Positions 47,394 to 57,565 of a stretch of DNA of 64,000 nucleotides are shown here, piece after piece. The DNA lies in IMG/VR virus record IMGVR_UViG_3300035680_000866, positions 1 through 64,000 of that record. One strand, 5' to 3'. The stretch's first letter is position 1; the number at the start of each line of letters is the position of its first letter. The position numbers and the translations under genes were made by a program. Under the pieces are notes generated by a model. The model ran no database searches and was not told where the DNA came from. It saw only the letters and a program-made list of their open reading frames with translations. Origin of the DNA: a virus.

Positions 47394-47826
47394 CTTTCTT
47401 CTCAGGTATCTCGCACAGTGCTTCTAGAGTTTTATAATGCTGGTATGCTTTCTGGAGTGCCTCAAAGTGCTCTAACTTGGCCGGATCCGGAGTTAGGATA
47501 GCCAGTCTCTTTTCAATAGTAGTTAACAGTTCTCCAAGGCTTCGGCCCTTCCATTTAATGTCGCCATCAAACTTAGCATCGCTAGTAACGTGTAGCCCTG
47601 CGTGTGACATGCTTGCTACGCTGGAATTAGCAGTTGTAAAAACATAAGGGTTAGTTGCCCATGTTCCGTTACCCCCTGCTCCAGTAGATACATAATAAGA
47701 TCCCGAAGCTCCTGTTGCACCAGTTGATGAAAAAGAGTAGTTCATCGTATTGCTAATGTCTATTGACATGGTATTGTCGAGTGGATCATCTAAAGAGATG
47801 GATAGTTCATCATCACTATTAGCCAT
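47380..47826 (-). CDS. virion structural protein, unknown
   Basis: 148 aa. Acidic start (DDELSISLDDPLDN), Gly/Ser-rich middle and a C-terminal helix (LTPDPAKLEHFEALQKAYQHYKTLEAL). A pattern seen in tail-associated proteins of T4-like phages. Confidence 0.6.
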   Translation of the reverse strand: MANSDDELSISLDDPLDNTMSIDISNTMNYSFSSTGATGASGSYYVSTGAGGNGTWATNPYVFTTANSSVASMSHAGLHVTSDAKFDGDIKWKGRSLGELLTTIEKRLAILTPDPAKLEHFEALQKAYQHYKTLEALCEIPEKKDDGS

Positions 47827-48043
47827 TTAGTTTTGCCTTTAGTTCGGTGAAGCCGCCAACTAGCTCCCCATCTAAAAAGATTTGGGGAACTGCTCTAGCT
47901 GTTGGTACAGCTTCTAATAATTCTTCTTTGGTATAACCATCACCTATTTTCTTTTCTTCAAAGGCAATGCCTTTCTGTTTTAGTAATGCCTTTGCTTGAT
48001 CGCAGTAGGGGCAATGGTACTTAGACCACACAATCGCTTTCAT
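47819..48043 (-). CDS. glutaredoxin
   Basis: 74 aa. Active site CPYC, cis-Pro region AVPQIF and GG-FTEL at the end. Likely electron donor to the ribonucleotide reductase encoded nearby, or Fe-S cluster carrier for the adjacent Isc genes. Confidence 0.92.
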   Translation of the reverse strand: MKAIVWSKYHCPYCDQAKALLKQKGIAFEEKKIGDGYTKEELLEAVPTARAVPQIFLDGELVGGFTELKAKLNG

Positions 48044-48068
48044 TTTATATTTCCTTTAAACTGATAAT

Positions 48069-48395
48069 TCATACTCTAAAACTTTCACCGCATCCACATC
48101 GGTCACGTTCGTTAGGATTCTTAAATTCAAATCCTTCATTAAGTCCGTTGCGTACCCAGTGTACTTCCAATCCATTAACATACGGATAAGATTTTCCATC
48201 TACCCAAACTTTAACACCGTTGCTTTCGTAGACAAATTGATCGCGAGTTACTGGAACATGATCTACAAATTCTAACGTATAAGCCAAGCCAGAACACCCT
48301 GTGGTTTTTACACCGATACGTATCCCTAGCCCTTTGCCTCTTCGTTCTAGATGTTTCTTAACTTTAGCGGCAGCTTGTTCCATTAATGTTATCAT
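48069..48395 (-). CDS. A-type iron-sulfur carrier (IscA/ErpA)
   Basis: 108 aa with the three cysteines TGCSGLAY and DRCGCGESF. Directly follows iscU. Could supply Fe-S clusters to the radical SAM enzyme or ferredoxin-dependent steps. Confidence 0.9.
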   Translation of the reverse strand: MITLMEQAAAKVKKHLERRGKGLGIRIGVKTTGCSGLAYTLEFVDHVPVTRDQFVYESNGVKVWVDGKSYPYVNGLEVHWVRNGLNEGFEFKNPNERDRCGCGESFRV

Positions 48396-48770
48396 TTAAT
48401 GTTTTTTACGATAATCTTCAACAGCAGCTTTAATAGCATCTTCAGCCAATATACTGCAATGTATCTTAACGGGCGGTAGTGCTAATTCTTCAGCAATCTG
48501 GCTATTACGAATGTTACTAGCATCATCCACATGCATTCCTTTAACCATCTCAGTGACAAGACTGGAGCTGGCGATTGCTGAACCACATCCATATGTCTTG
48601 AAACGAGCATCTCTAATAATACCATTTTCATCTACCTTTATCTGTAATTTCATTACGTCACCGCAAGCAGGTGCACCGACCATGCCTGTACCTACAGTGT
48701 CGTCTATTTCAAACTTACCTACATTACGAGGGTTTTCGTAATGGTCAATTACTTTATTTGAGTATGCCAT
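48396..48770 (-). CDS. iscU: Fe-S scaffold IscU
   Basis: 124 aa from ATG 48770. MAYSNKVIDHYENPRNVG start, cysteines in PACGDVM, TYGCGSAIASSS and IHCSILAEDAI; the LPPVK Hsc66-binding motif is present. Begins 4 nt after nrdB stop. Confidence 0.92.
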   Translation of the reverse strand: MAYSNKVIDHYENPRNVGKFEIDDTVGTGMVGAPACGDVMKLQIKVDENGIIRDARFKTYGCGSAIASSSLVTEMVKGMHVDDASNIRNSQIAEELALPPVKIHCSILAEDAIKAAVEDYRKKH

Positions 48771-48774
48771 AGTT

Positions 48775-49875
48775 TTATAAATCCGGTAATTCGTCGTAAC
48801 TAACTGCATCACTCATAACACCGATGACATAGTTAGTACTTTCGTTTTCTTGCAAGGCGGTCTGTTTCTTATTGATATTAACGTGTTTGTTGAACCAAGG
48901 GATAGGACTAAACTTAGGATGCTCTCCTTGATACTTAATACCAATTTCCTTTAAACGCACAAACGCAGTGTAGTCAACAAAGTCAGACAGGATAGTAGCA
49001 TTAAGGCCAATAACTGGTCCTAGCTTGAACAAATAATCTGCCCACTCTTTTTCTTCTCGGATGACATCCATATAGAGGGTATAGACTTCTTCTGCACATT
49101 CTTCTTCAAGTTTTACAAAGTCTGTATCATCTTTAGTCACGTTGTTGATCAGCCAGGCAGTCCATTCTGTATGTAACAACTCATCTTGTAGAATCAAACT
49201 GATGATGTTACCGTTGCCAATATAGATCTTATTCTCTACCATTGCTAGACTTGTGGCAAAACTTACCATGAAGCGTAGAGCCTCCAATGCATATGATGCG
49301 TGTAAGGCCAACCATATGGCTCGCTTATGAGTATGGAGTTCAATTTCCTCGCCCAACTCTTTACGACAGTTGAGCTGATGAAGATCCTCATAGTAGCGAC
49401 CAATGTTAGCAGCCATGCCAACAATTTCAGCCGTGTCGTGAATCTTGTTAAATTCTTCTTTAGGTACGCCATAGACATTACGAATAATGTGACTGTAAGA
49501 TTTTGAGTGAATATTTGTTTCAAAGAAACTCCAATTGCTTACTAATGCTTCTAGTTCAGGAATACTGATAACAGGTTGAAATACTTGATTAGGTGCGCGA
49601 CCTTGAATACTATCTAATGCTGTCTGACGCAGTAAGTTACTAGTAAAAATATGCTTAACTGCATCACTTGCATCCTTGTGATCCATCTTGTCTTTAGTAA
49701 GACTGATCTCTTCTGGGACCCAAAAGAATCCACGAGCAAGTTCTTCGTACTTGGTAATCTTAGGGTACTTGACTTCTTCAAAGCGTTGCACAGTAACTGG
49801 ACCAGCTGGATCCAGAAACATTGTACGTTTTAGATAGTTTGTTTGTTTTGATAGATTGTATTGTTCTTTGCTCAT
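48775..49875 (-). CDS. nrdB: ribonucleotide reductase beta subunit (class Ia)
   Basis: 366 aa. DSIQGRAPN with the first metal Asp, NWSFFETNIHSKSYSHIIRN with metal Glu/His and the radical Tyr, and LILQDELLHTEW with the second Glu/His set. It makes the tyrosyl radical for NrdA. Downstream of nrdA, upstream of iscU. Confidence 0.93.
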   Translation of the reverse strand: MSKEQYNLSKQTNYLKRTMFLDPAGPVTVQRFEEVKYPKITKYEELARGFFWVPEEISLTKDKMDHKDASDAVKHIFTSNLLRQTALDSIQGRAPNQVFQPVISIPELEALVSNWSFFETNIHSKSYSHIIRNVYGVPKEEFNKIHDTAEIVGMAANIGRYYEDLHQLNCRKELGEEIELHTHKRAIWLALHASYALEALRFMVSFATSLAMVENKIYIGNGNIISLILQDELLHTEWTAWLINNVTKDDTDFVKLEEECAEEVYTLYMDVIREEKEWADYLFKLGPVIGLNATILSDFVDYTAFVRLKEIGIKYQGEHPKFSPIPWFNKHVNINKKQTALQENESTNYVIGVMSDAVSYDELPDL

Positions 49876-49887
49876 GTGTGGTTCTCT

Positions 49888-52218
49888 TTATAATTTACAG
49901 GCTTCGCAATCATCATCGTACAATACTACATTATCTGCGGCATTGATTGCAATGGGGATAGATATGTTAGTGTTTGTTACATCTGCCTTTGCACCCATTT
50001 TATTAATTAAACTGTAATAGATTGTCTTAATGCCCCATTTGTAGGCTAACATTAAATTTTTAGCAATTAATGTACCCGGCACTTTTCCTCCAGCAAAATG
50101 TGCCGGGTTGTAGAATGTATTAGTGCTCAGGCTTTGATCAATGTAGGCAGCAAGCACAGCACTGGTCTTCAAATAGTCAACACAGTCCTTCTGATCCCAC
50201 ATCAACTGATAACGATTCTTTAGACGTTTGTACTCTGGCACGACTTGTACAAACGATCCAGCTTTCGATTCCTTTACAGAAATCAATTCCATCGGCATTT
50301 CAATTCCGTTGGTAGAGTTTAACACAACTGAACTGGACTCTACTGGTGCCACGGCCATTAAGGTAGCATTACGAATACCGTACTTGATCATTCTTTCACG
50401 TAATGGTTCCCAATCCATACTAGGAGTAAAGTCAGTTAATTCGTTAACTCCAGGTTTACGACGCTCCCAGGGAAACACTCCCTTACCATAGTAAGTGTAC
50501 TGACTACGTCCGCATGGGCCACGTTCTTGGGCAAGCTCGACACTCATTTCGGTTAGGTAGTATGCTTGGTGTTCCGTCCAACGCTTAACTTCAGCTAATG
50601 CTTCATCGGTCCCGTATTTGAAACTTTTACGTGCATGCCAGTAAGCAAGATTAGTAATGCCAACTCCAAGTGGTTCGAAGTCTTGATTAGCGAGTTTACT
50701 TTGTACACTTAAAAAATCTTGATATTGTAGTAAATTACTTAAACTTCGGACCAGCACACGACAGGCTTTTCTCATCTCTTGTGGGTTACGGAACGCTCCC
50801 CAGTTGATGCTGCCAAGAGTGCAAAGAGCAATTCGTCCCTCTGGATCTTCAATTCTCTGGAAAGGGCGGGTGGGTAAAAGTATCTCCTGGCATAAGTTTG
50901 ATTGATATATTGGATCCAAGGTTGTATCAAATGGACCCTGGTTAATAACGTTGTCGATATTGACAAGATATATACGCCCCGTATCAGTTCGCTCTTTAAG
51001 GATTCCATTTTTGAATATCTCATCCGCTGATACAACTTTCTTTTTCTTTGTCTTATCTTGTTCATATTGTAGATACAACTTTTCAAATTCTGCTGAGTCT
51101 CTGTAGTAGGCTTCGTATAGATCCGGAACTTCTGCTGGATCAAACAAACTCATTGTTTCGCCACGCTTATACCGATTCCAGAACATAGCATTAACAACAA
51201 CACTATAGTCCATTTGGCGTACCCGCACTTCCTCGGTACCTTGGTTGTTCTTTAGAACAATAAGGTCCTCAAACTGATAATGCCAGATGGGAAAAGTTAC
51301 TGTACAGCTAGCATTACGAATACCGCCTTGACTGCAACTGCGAAGGTCTGCAAACCATTTCTTTAAGAATGGTATCATACCCGTATGCTTGATCTCACCG
51401 TTGCGAATAGGGGCCCCTAAGGGGCGGATTCTGCCAATTTCGAGACCAATTCCGGCTCGTTTTGAAGCATATTTGGCCATCATTTCGCCTGCGGCAAAGA
51501 TCGAATCAAGAGTATCATCACTACTAATAAGTACGCAACTACTGAATTGTTTAGTTGTGGTGCCAAGGCCAGCAAGGACAGGGGTAGCTAAAGTAAAGTG
51601 GCCATCACTTGCACACTCATAATATTCCTTTACTAATTTTAGTCTTTTATCCTTAGATTCATTGTGAAAAGCTGTTGCGGCGGCAATAGCATAACGAACC
51701 TGAGGAGTTTCATAGATTATACCTGTAGCACGATTTTGTACTAGATACTTTTCAGCCAATTGTGCCACGGCTGCATAGGTATAGTTTTCATCTTTGCTAT
51801 GATCAATGAATAGGTCAATAATATCCCATTCTTCTTGTGTATACCATTCTAGCAGATCACTAGTATACATACCTAGCTCTACATTCTTTTTAACAATGCT
51901 GTATAGTTTAGGAGGATCATACTCTCCGTATACTTCTTTACGTAACATACTGACTTTTTGCCTGCCAGCTACCTGTTGATAGTTTACATTATTAATTTCT
52001 GGATTTTCTGTTTCGTCGATCAAGTCGACCATTGCTTTTAACAGTAGTTCGTCGATGGTTTTAGTGGTCATTCCGTCGTGTAGTTCAATCTGTGCCTTGA
52101 TCTCAATCATGGATGGACTTACTCCATCTATACCTCTACACGAATATGCTACCTGTCTTTGTATCTTTGCTATGTCTAAGGGGACACGATTCCCATTACG
52201 TTTAACCACTGTAATCAT
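49888..52218 (-). CDS. nrdA: ribonucleotide reductase alpha subunit (class Ia)
   Basis: 776 aa. ATP-cone at the N-terminus (VVKRNGNRVPLDIAKIQRQV), SSCVLISSDDTLDSI, SNLCQEILLPT, ALCTLGSINWG and MAVAPVESSSVVLNSTNGIEM, ending with redox CEACKL. Converts NDPs to dNDPs for phage DNA synthesis. Operon order nrdA-nrdB-iscU-iscA-grx. Confidence 0.94.
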   Translation of the reverse strand: MITVVKRNGNRVPLDIAKIQRQVAYSCRGIDGVSPSMIEIKAQIELHDGMTTKTIDELLLKAMVDLIDETENPEINNVNYQQVAGRQKVSMLRKEVYGEYDPPKLYSIVKKNVELGMYTSDLLEWYTQEEWDIIDLFIDHSKDENYTYAAVAQLAEKYLVQNRATGIIYETPQVRYAIAAATAFHNESKDKRLKLVKEYYECASDGHFTLATPVLAGLGTTTKQFSSCVLISSDDTLDSIFAAGEMMAKYASKRAGIGLEIGRIRPLGAPIRNGEIKHTGMIPFLKKWFADLRSCSQGGIRNASCTVTFPIWHYQFEDLIVLKNNQGTEEVRVRQMDYSVVVNAMFWNRYKRGETMSLFDPAEVPDLYEAYYRDSAEFEKLYLQYEQDKTKKKKVVSADEIFKNGILKERTDTGRIYLVNIDNVINQGPFDTTLDPIYQSNLCQEILLPTRPFQRIEDPEGRIALCTLGSINWGAFRNPQEMRKACRVLVRSLSNLLQYQDFLSVQSKLANQDFEPLGVGITNLAYWHARKSFKYGTDEALAEVKRWTEHQAYYLTEMSVELAQERGPCGRSQYTYYGKGVFPWERRKPGVNELTDFTPSMDWEPLRERMIKYGIRNATLMAVAPVESSSVVLNSTNGIEMPMELISVKESKAGSFVQVVPEYKRLKNRYQLMWDQKDCVDYLKTSAVLAAYIDQSLSTNTFYNPAHFAGGKVPGTLIAKNLMLAYKWGIKTIYYSLINKMGAKADVTNTNISIPIAINAADNVVLYDDDCEACKL

Positions 52219-52253
52219 GAGGTACTTCCTTTATTTTTCTTCTAAGCTGGTAT

Positions 52254-52688
52254 TTACCTGGGGGCAGTAACTTCAACTAGATTTTCTATCTTAAATGACC
52301 CGTTGACTTTATCAACTGGTACAGGTCCGTTGTCGTCATAATTGACAACCCACTTATCATCAATATAAACTAAATTATACTCTCTCGTTTGGTTGTTGTC
52401 TACTAAAGTGCGGACTTCAATGTTACTATCCTTAAATTTTTTTGTCAATTTAAGCGTCCAGCTAATCATTAGTGCTTTGGTAAAATCGTCGTAGACGTTT
52501 TCTACAATAATTTCCCAAGGACTGGGCCAGCTTTGTTGATAGTAAGGATCAATTGATCTATTATATGGTATGAAGGGGGCATGGTGCCAAAAATCCCAAA
52601 CTACCTGTAAGGGATTCTCAACCTCGTCTAATTTCCTTCTATGATTTGTCCACTCTGTTAATCTGTCATCTACAGGTTGGTTAAACAT
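52254..52688 (-). CDS. phage protein, unknown
   Basis: 144 aa, Trp-rich (WDFWHHAPFIPYNR, SWPSPWEIIVENVYDDF). Fits the style of T4-like structural or assembly proteins; between the tail-fibre and RNR genes. Confidence 0.6.
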   Translation of the reverse strand: MFNQPVDDRLTEWTNHRRKLDEVENPLQVVWDFWHHAPFIPYNRSIDPYYQQSWPSPWEIIVENVYDDFTKALMISWTLKLTKKFKDSNIEVRTLVDNNQTREYNLVYIDDKWVVNYDDNGPVPVDKVNGSFKIENLVEVTAPR

Positions 52689-52695
52689 ATTTTCC

Positions 52696-54627
52696 TTACA
52701 GCATTAATTTATTTTGGAATTCAAGAACTACGGGAACTGTTATAACAGGACCAAAATTTGTGTCTGTATTTAAACTTGCACTAATTTCGTAATAGCTTCC
52801 TGTATTATTTACGCTGACAAAGAACGCTAGGCCACCGTCTGAATTAATAAAGTTGTAATCGTCAGTGACCAATACATTAGGGTTTGCACTATCTTGTAGG
52901 TAAACACCTAGGTTACCCATTCTATCTAACTGTGAAGCAAAAGCTAAAATGTCAGTTGCCGCCAATGTAACAGTATTTGAAAATGTGATCGTATTTGTAT
53001 CATAATCAACCGCATCAATTACTGTATTAGGTGGAATAACTGAAGTTACTGTAGAAGCTACAAGAATTTCAACGGTAGAAAACTCTAACACTGAAGTAGT
53101 ATCATTTATAGTAGCAGTGGTTCCGTTTATTGTGCCAATAATAACAGTAGCAGTACTTGCTCCTGCATTTTGTCTAAATGCACTGTACTTAATACCTAAA
53201 TGTTGACTGTTGCCTGTAATAGGTAATCTTAAGAAGGTAGTTGCAGTGTTGCCAGGATAGATAGTTGCAGTGGTAACAAATACTTCGTCTAGTGTAGTTC
53301 TTCCGTCAACTAGAGGTCTATAATATGTAGTTAAAGGAGTGTTGATATATTGCTTATGAACAAGTGCTCGTCTAAAATGATCATTGATGCTGGAGTTTTG
53401 ATCAGATAAGAAACTAATAACCGCGCTGGCGGTTGATCCTATGTCACCGTATTCGTCATCGTGTCGTATGCCAACTCTTTCAAAAAAGTTGTTCTGACTT
53501 ATTACATAACTACCTGTGTTAGAACCATTACTACCTACGTAAATAGCTTCTCGTTCTATAACATCAAATCTGTTGTTGGCAATTTTTACAAAGGTAGGTC
53601 CAACTAAGGCTGTTCCGTCTTTAGGATCATTAAATGTTACGCCTCTTACCAATGTATTAAATTCTGAGTTTTGAATCGTAATTGTTTTAATATCATGATT
53701 AGATATAACTCCAGAATAAAGACCATCAAAGGAACAATTGTCAATAATAGAATTAGCATGTGTTCCGTTTTCTGTCTTACCTCGTAGGTTTAATCCTACG
53801 TAACCTGATGTAGTTAATACTCCAGTTCCCGTTGTGTGATTGCCTTTAAACTCTACATTCCTAATTAACGAGTTGTCGGCACAGTCAAGACTTAACAAAC
53901 TCATTGCTGATGTAACAGTTGTAGCTGTATTATACTGTAATGTAAGATCACTCATTTGAATGAATCTTGCAGTACCTGTAGTTACAAAACCACCTGAGTC
54001 GAATGTAAGTGGGTTAAGGCCACTGACGGACCGACTATCCATTGTTTTAATCATAGCAGATGTATTCGTTGTCAAAACAAATACAGTCTTTCCAATACCA
54101 TCACCTATAATATTAGTATAAGCAGGAATATAAACAGTTCCTGTTATGTAATATGTACCGGCTGGAAAATACAACTTTTTAGCCGGATCAATATTGTACT
54201 TTGCATTATTTAAAAACAGCCTATCAATAGTAAATTGTAACCTATCTAGATCCCAATCATTACCATTGCCGTAAACTCCAAAATCTCTTACACTAACAAT
54301 ATCATCTAATTTATCTTGTATAGTTCGATCCCATTCGGCACCACCATACTCAGTAATACCGTCAATTCCTGCCACAGCAGAAGCCGAACCTTCTCTATAG
54401 ATATAAGTTGATGTTGTGAAACTAACTTGGAAGAAGTTCTTCAGATGATTTTCTGTTAGAATTTCTACATTTGCGTCACGTGACCCACCGTCATCTCTTC
54501 TTAAGCCGACGAACAGACGTTCTGTATCAGCAGCCCAAGCAAATTCGCCACCTGCAAGTGCAGGTATTCCTGTTTGATTTTCTTGTCCTCTTCGGACCTG
54601 GATTTTTGCAATCTCGATGACAGCCAT
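52696..54627 (-). CDS. tail fibre/spike with parallel beta-helix
   Basis: 643 aa. N-terminal virion-attachment part (IEIAKIQVRRGQENQTGIPALAGGEFAWAADTERLFVGLRRDDGG) common to T4-like fibres, then a pectate-lyase-type right-handed beta-helix (about 100-410: LYFPAGTYYITGTVYIPAYTNIIGDGIGKT), and a C-terminal beta-rich domain with Thr repeats. Likely receptor binding or polysaccharide depolymerase. Confidence 0.85.
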   Translation of the reverse strand: MAVIEIAKIQVRRGQENQTGIPALAGGEFAWAADTERLFVGLRRDDGGSRDANVEILTENHLKNFFQVSFTTSTYIYREGSASAVAGIDGITEYGGAEWDRTIQDKLDDIVSVRDFGVYGNGNDWDLDRLQFTIDRLFLNNAKYNIDPAKKLYFPAGTYYITGTVYIPAYTNIIGDGIGKTVFVLTTNTSAMIKTMDSRSVSGLNPLTFDSGGFVTTGTARFIQMSDLTLQYNTATTVTSAMSLLSLDCADNSLIRNVEFKGNHTTGTGVLTTSGYVGLNLRGKTENGTHANSIIDNCSFDGLYSGVISNHDIKTITIQNSEFNTLVRGVTFNDPKDGTALVGPTFVKIANNRFDVIEREAIYVGSNGSNTGSYVISQNNFFERVGIRHDDEYGDIGSTASAVISFLSDQNSSINDHFRRALVHKQYINTPLTTYYRPLVDGRTTLDEVFVTTATIYPGNTATTFLRLPITGNSQHLGIKYSAFRQNAGASTATVIIGTINGTTATINDTTSVLEFSTVEILVASTVTSVIPPNTVIDAVDYDTNTITFSNTVTLAATDILAFASQLDRMGNLGVYLQDSANPNVLVTDDYNFINSDGGLAFFVSVNNTGSYYEISASLNTDTNFGPVITVPVVLEFQNKLML

Positions 54628-54656
54628 AAAAAATATCCCCGTTATGGGATATTTAT
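54628..54656 (-). terminator. terminator/late-promoter composite before tail fibre gene
   Basis: Hairpin AAATATCCC/GGGATATTT with 6-nt loop, followed by TTT at the tail-fibre ATG. The 5' arm also contains the late-promoter core GATAAATA. Confidence 0.6.
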
Positions 54657-54657
54657 C

Positions 54658-55383
54658 TTACTGAGTGAGCATTTGCTTTAAGCCCTGCATGCCTTTAGTG
54701 TAGTATTCTTCTACTTTTCCTAACCACATGTCTTCGTACTTGTTAAAGTTGTCTTTGTTTAGATCAAACTGCTGATACTGTAAATCGCGGCTGCACATAA
54801 AAATAACACCCCTACGAATGTTAGTTCCGTAGACTTCATTATGTGCTAATATATAGGCAACTAACTGTACATAATAGTCCTCGACCCACTCTGCTTTTTT
54901 AGGCTTGTTAGTCTGCTTATGATCGCATACTGCTGGCTCATCCTCGAATACTCCAACTAGGTCAGTAGTACCACTGTATAGTCCCGGGAAATACAGGCTC
55001 TGTTCCATGGCCCATACTTCGTTCATTTTACTCAGTCCGTTTTCAATGATGATATCAGCCATTTTATTAGCCTGCACATGCACTGGGTTATTACCGGGCT
55101 GTCGCTGTTCACCAATTAGGAATCGTTCTAAATTGGCGTGCATGGCTGTACCTACGCCTGCTGCCTCTGTGGTGATCTGTTGCGCTTTCTCAGCACCTAC
55201 TCGTTTACGCCATTCAATCAAGTGCGTCTGATCTTTGGTGGCACTGAGGATAGTAGTTACGCTGGGTAGCTTTTCACCGTCAGGTGTTTGATAAACTCGT
55301 TTCCGTGTTACGGGATCATTTATCTGCTGACAATTTTTGTATTGGAATCGTTCAATGAACGGGGGAGGAGTATAAACTTGCAT
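54658..55383 (-). CDS. PD-(D/E)XK exonuclease (RecB/Cas4-like)
   Basis: 241 aa. YSGTTDLVGVF supplies the catalytic Asp, VCDHKQTN the DxK (in place of ExK), and YYVQLVAYILA the QxxxY of RecB-family nucleases. Probably an exonuclease in phage recombination or host DNA breakdown. Confidence 0.8.
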   Translation of the reverse strand: MQVYTPPPFIERFQYKNCQQINDPVTRKRVYQTPDGEKLPSVTTILSATKDQTHLIEWRKRVGAEKAQQITTEAAGVGTAMHANLERFLIGEQRQPGNNPVHVQANKMADIIIENGLSKMNEVWAMEQSLYFPGLYSGTTDLVGVFEDEPAVCDHKQTNKPKKAEWVEDYYVQLVAYILAHNEVYGTNIRRGVIFMCSRDLQYQQFDLNKDNFNKYEDMWLGKVEEYYTKGMQGLKQMLTQ

Positions 55384-55415
55384 TACTATAATTATAGCAT
55401 CGCAAGTTTATAAGG

Positions 55416-55754
55416 TCAAATATTTGGCGATAATTGTTTGGCGTTGCTAGATGCCATTGCATCTACTGCCGGGGAACCTGTGGGTTCTTGTGGTTGATTT
55501 GGATTTGCTTCGCCTGTATTAAGGATAACATTTCCTTGATCATCAATGTCTTGAATAACATCTCCTGCTGGATCTACTTCATTTTTAAGAGCAATTAACC
55601 CGTCTGGAGTACTAATTCCCAAACCAAATGGTCTAATTAGTTTTATGACAACAGCAAAAGGCAAAGTTGAACTTTGCCCTGCTCTATTTGCCTGTCCTTG
55701 AAGAACTGCTAAGACATCCCTAGCACTTCCTAAGTCTACTTCAAATAATCTCAT
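55416..55754 (-). CDS. virion-type protein, unknown
   Basis: 112 aa starting MRLFEVDLGSARDVL, a capsid-targeting-like N-terminus, then a small beta domain and a disordered Asn/Pro-rich tail. Overlaps the 55751 gene by 4 nt. Confidence 0.55.
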   Translation of the reverse strand: MRLFEVDLGSARDVLAVLQGQANRAGQSSTLPFAVVIKLIRPFGLGISTPDGLIALKNEVDPAGDVIQDIDDQGNVILNTGEANPNQPQEPTGSPAVDAMASSNAKQLSPNI

Positions 55755-57064
55755 TTTGCCAATTTAGACATAATGCTGTGAGACTCGGCCAACTTGCGGG
55801 CAAAACGGCTTTCACGCATTTCTCGACCTGTTGTGCCCATGCCTGCTGCTGCATCACTAGCACCAAACTCGTCACCGGCCGGTGCAGGTGCATTCATATC
55901 GTCTGGTGCCGCAATATCCATGCTTGGATCATCTGTTGGCATACCTGCGTCCATGCCTGGCTCCATTCCCATATTGCCCATGTCTGGAGTAGCTTCGCCT
56001 GCCAACACTGCAACTGCGCCGCTTACTGCTTCACGCTGTTGTGTCAATACTTCTAGTGTTGCGCTCAGTGCCGGGCCTACGGATGCCTTGAATGCTTCTG
56101 CTTCTTGTGCTCCAAAGTCTGCCTTGATAGCATCAGCCAATTCAATCATTGTCTTTGTCTGATATTGACCAACACGTTGCATCCAACTTGTAAAGTCATT
56201 GACCATGTCGCCTGCGGCTGTGATAGCCTTGGCCTTGCCTTCTTCGTCTTCTTGCAATAAGAACTGTAGGCTCTCATTTACAAAGTGAACGTTGTGGTTA
56301 AATTGGCTTTCTTTCATAGCCTTCTTAGCTTTCTTATCGCTGTCTGGTGCTTTAGGAGCATCCTTACCACCGTAGTTCTTGCCTGCTGTGTGCTTTAGAC
56401 CTGTAGCAGTTTTAGTAATCTCGCCACCTGTGCTTGACTTCTTCTTCTCGCCTGCTTTCATACTGGCTGTACCAGCGGCTGCTTTCTTAGCATCGTCAAC
56501 AGTTGGGAAACCTTCTTTGACTTTTTTGTCTTTAACGGCTTTCTTCATCGGTTCTTTTTTATTACCGTCTTTGTCCATGTCGAGGAAGTCTGGCTTAGAT
56601 CCTTTACCTTCTTCAAATGGCTTGCCTGACTTGGCAGCAGCTTTAGCACGACTACCCCAGACTTCGTCCTTAGGGCTTTCTTTCTTGCCATCGCCGTCGT
56701 AGTCTTTAGCAGAGGTACCCTGTGAGTGAATCTTGTACTTAGGTGCTTTGACGCCCTTTTTAGCTTCACTTAGCTCTGTCATTTTGTCACGTAGTTTTTT
56801 GATGTCTTCACCTAGCATTTCTTTAATCCTTGTGTTGAGCAAGTCCAACATGGCCTTGTCTTTTTGGTATGTTTCGTTAGTTAGCAGATCGTTAATACCT
56901 GCACGTCCTTCTTGTTGGAACACCCTTGTGCGTAGTTTGTTACGCATATCTTCTAGCTGCTCTCTGTCATATTTGTCAAGATGAACGTTAAGGCCAAACA
57001 TTTTATTCATGTTTTCCTTTAGTTTAAAACTAGTAATTGTAGCTGAAAAATCTGTTGTCTTCAT
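55751..57064 (-). CDS. large virion or prohead-core-type protein
   Basis: 437 aa. N-terminal helical region, two calcium-loop-like repeats (DYDGDGKKESPKDEVW, DMDKDGNKKEPMKK), a Lys-rich low-complexity middle and a Met/Pro/Ala-rich acidic tail ending RESRFARKLAES. Composition resembles T4-like prohead core or neck-associated proteins. Exact role unknown. Confidence 0.6.
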   Translation of the reverse strand: MKTTDFSATITSFKLKENMNKMFGLNVHLDKYDREQLEDMRNKLRTRVFQQEGRAGINDLLTNETYQKDKAMLDLLNTRIKEMLGEDIKKLRDKMTELSEAKKGVKAPKYKIHSQGTSAKDYDGDGKKESPKDEVWGSRAKAAAKSGKPFEEGKGSKPDFLDMDKDGNKKEPMKKAVKDKKVKEGFPTVDDAKKAAAGTASMKAGEKKKSSTGGEITKTATGLKHTAGKNYGGKDAPKAPDSDKKAKKAMKESQFNHNVHFVNESLQFLLQEDEEGKAKAITAAGDMVNDFTSWMQRVGQYQTKTMIELADAIKADFGAQEAEAFKASVGPALSATLEVLTQQREAVSGAVAVLAGEATPDMGNMGMEPGMDAGMPTDDPSMDIAAPDDMNAPAPAGDEFGASDAAAGMGTTGREMRESRFARKLAESHSIMSKLAK

Positions 57065-57094
57065 AGTGGTTCCGAAAGAATTGGTTAAATTTAT

Positions 57095-57565
57095 TTATCT
57101 AAACCGCATTAGTTTCTCGAAGACTTTCTTAACTTCAAACATGTGCTGATTCTTTTTGTGTCTTGCAATAATTGACTTTGTGTACATCATTTCGGCTTTG
57201 TCTAGGTCTTTTTTACCTAGGCTGCGCTCAGCTAAATGAGTATGCAATTCTTCATCGAAATGTGCATGGCCATATTTTGTATCTGCCTGCATTATATTGT
57301 CATCTATATACTTGCCCAGTGCTAACCTGTTGGCCTGTATTGCTGCGGTTTGCGGTAAGTTTATACGATTAAGTATAACTTCATTTTTAAAATCCAGTAT
57401 GGAGTAAAATCCAGACCCTTCTTTTTTGATGCTGTACGAACCTATTTGAATAGATCCATCACGTTTCTTTACAGGAACAACAATGCCCTGACGTTTAAGT
57501 GTTTCCTTAACATCAGTGCTGATTTGTTGAATCTTTAAATAAATTTCATCTGAAGTTATTTTCAT
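57095..57565 (-). CDS. conserved phage protein, unknown
   Basis: 156 aa. IGSYSIKKEGSGFYSILDFKNEVILNRINLPQTAAIQANRLALG and a helical C-terminus. Conserved style in T4-like aquatic phages. 3' end carries a GATAAATA late-promoter motif for the next gene. Confidence 0.6.
   Translation of the reverse strand: MKITSDEIYLKIQQISTDVKETLKRQGIVVPVKKRDGSIQIGSYSIKKEGSGFYSILDFKNEVILNRINLPQTAAIQANRLALGKYIDDNIMQADTKYGHAHFDEELHTHLAERSLGKKDLDKAEMMYTKSIIARHKKNQHMFEVKKVFEKLMRFR

Noticed and set aside
48775-49875. NrdB lacking the radical tyrosine
   Set aside because: The first alignment was shifted. The Tyr is present in HSKSY after the metal Glu and His.
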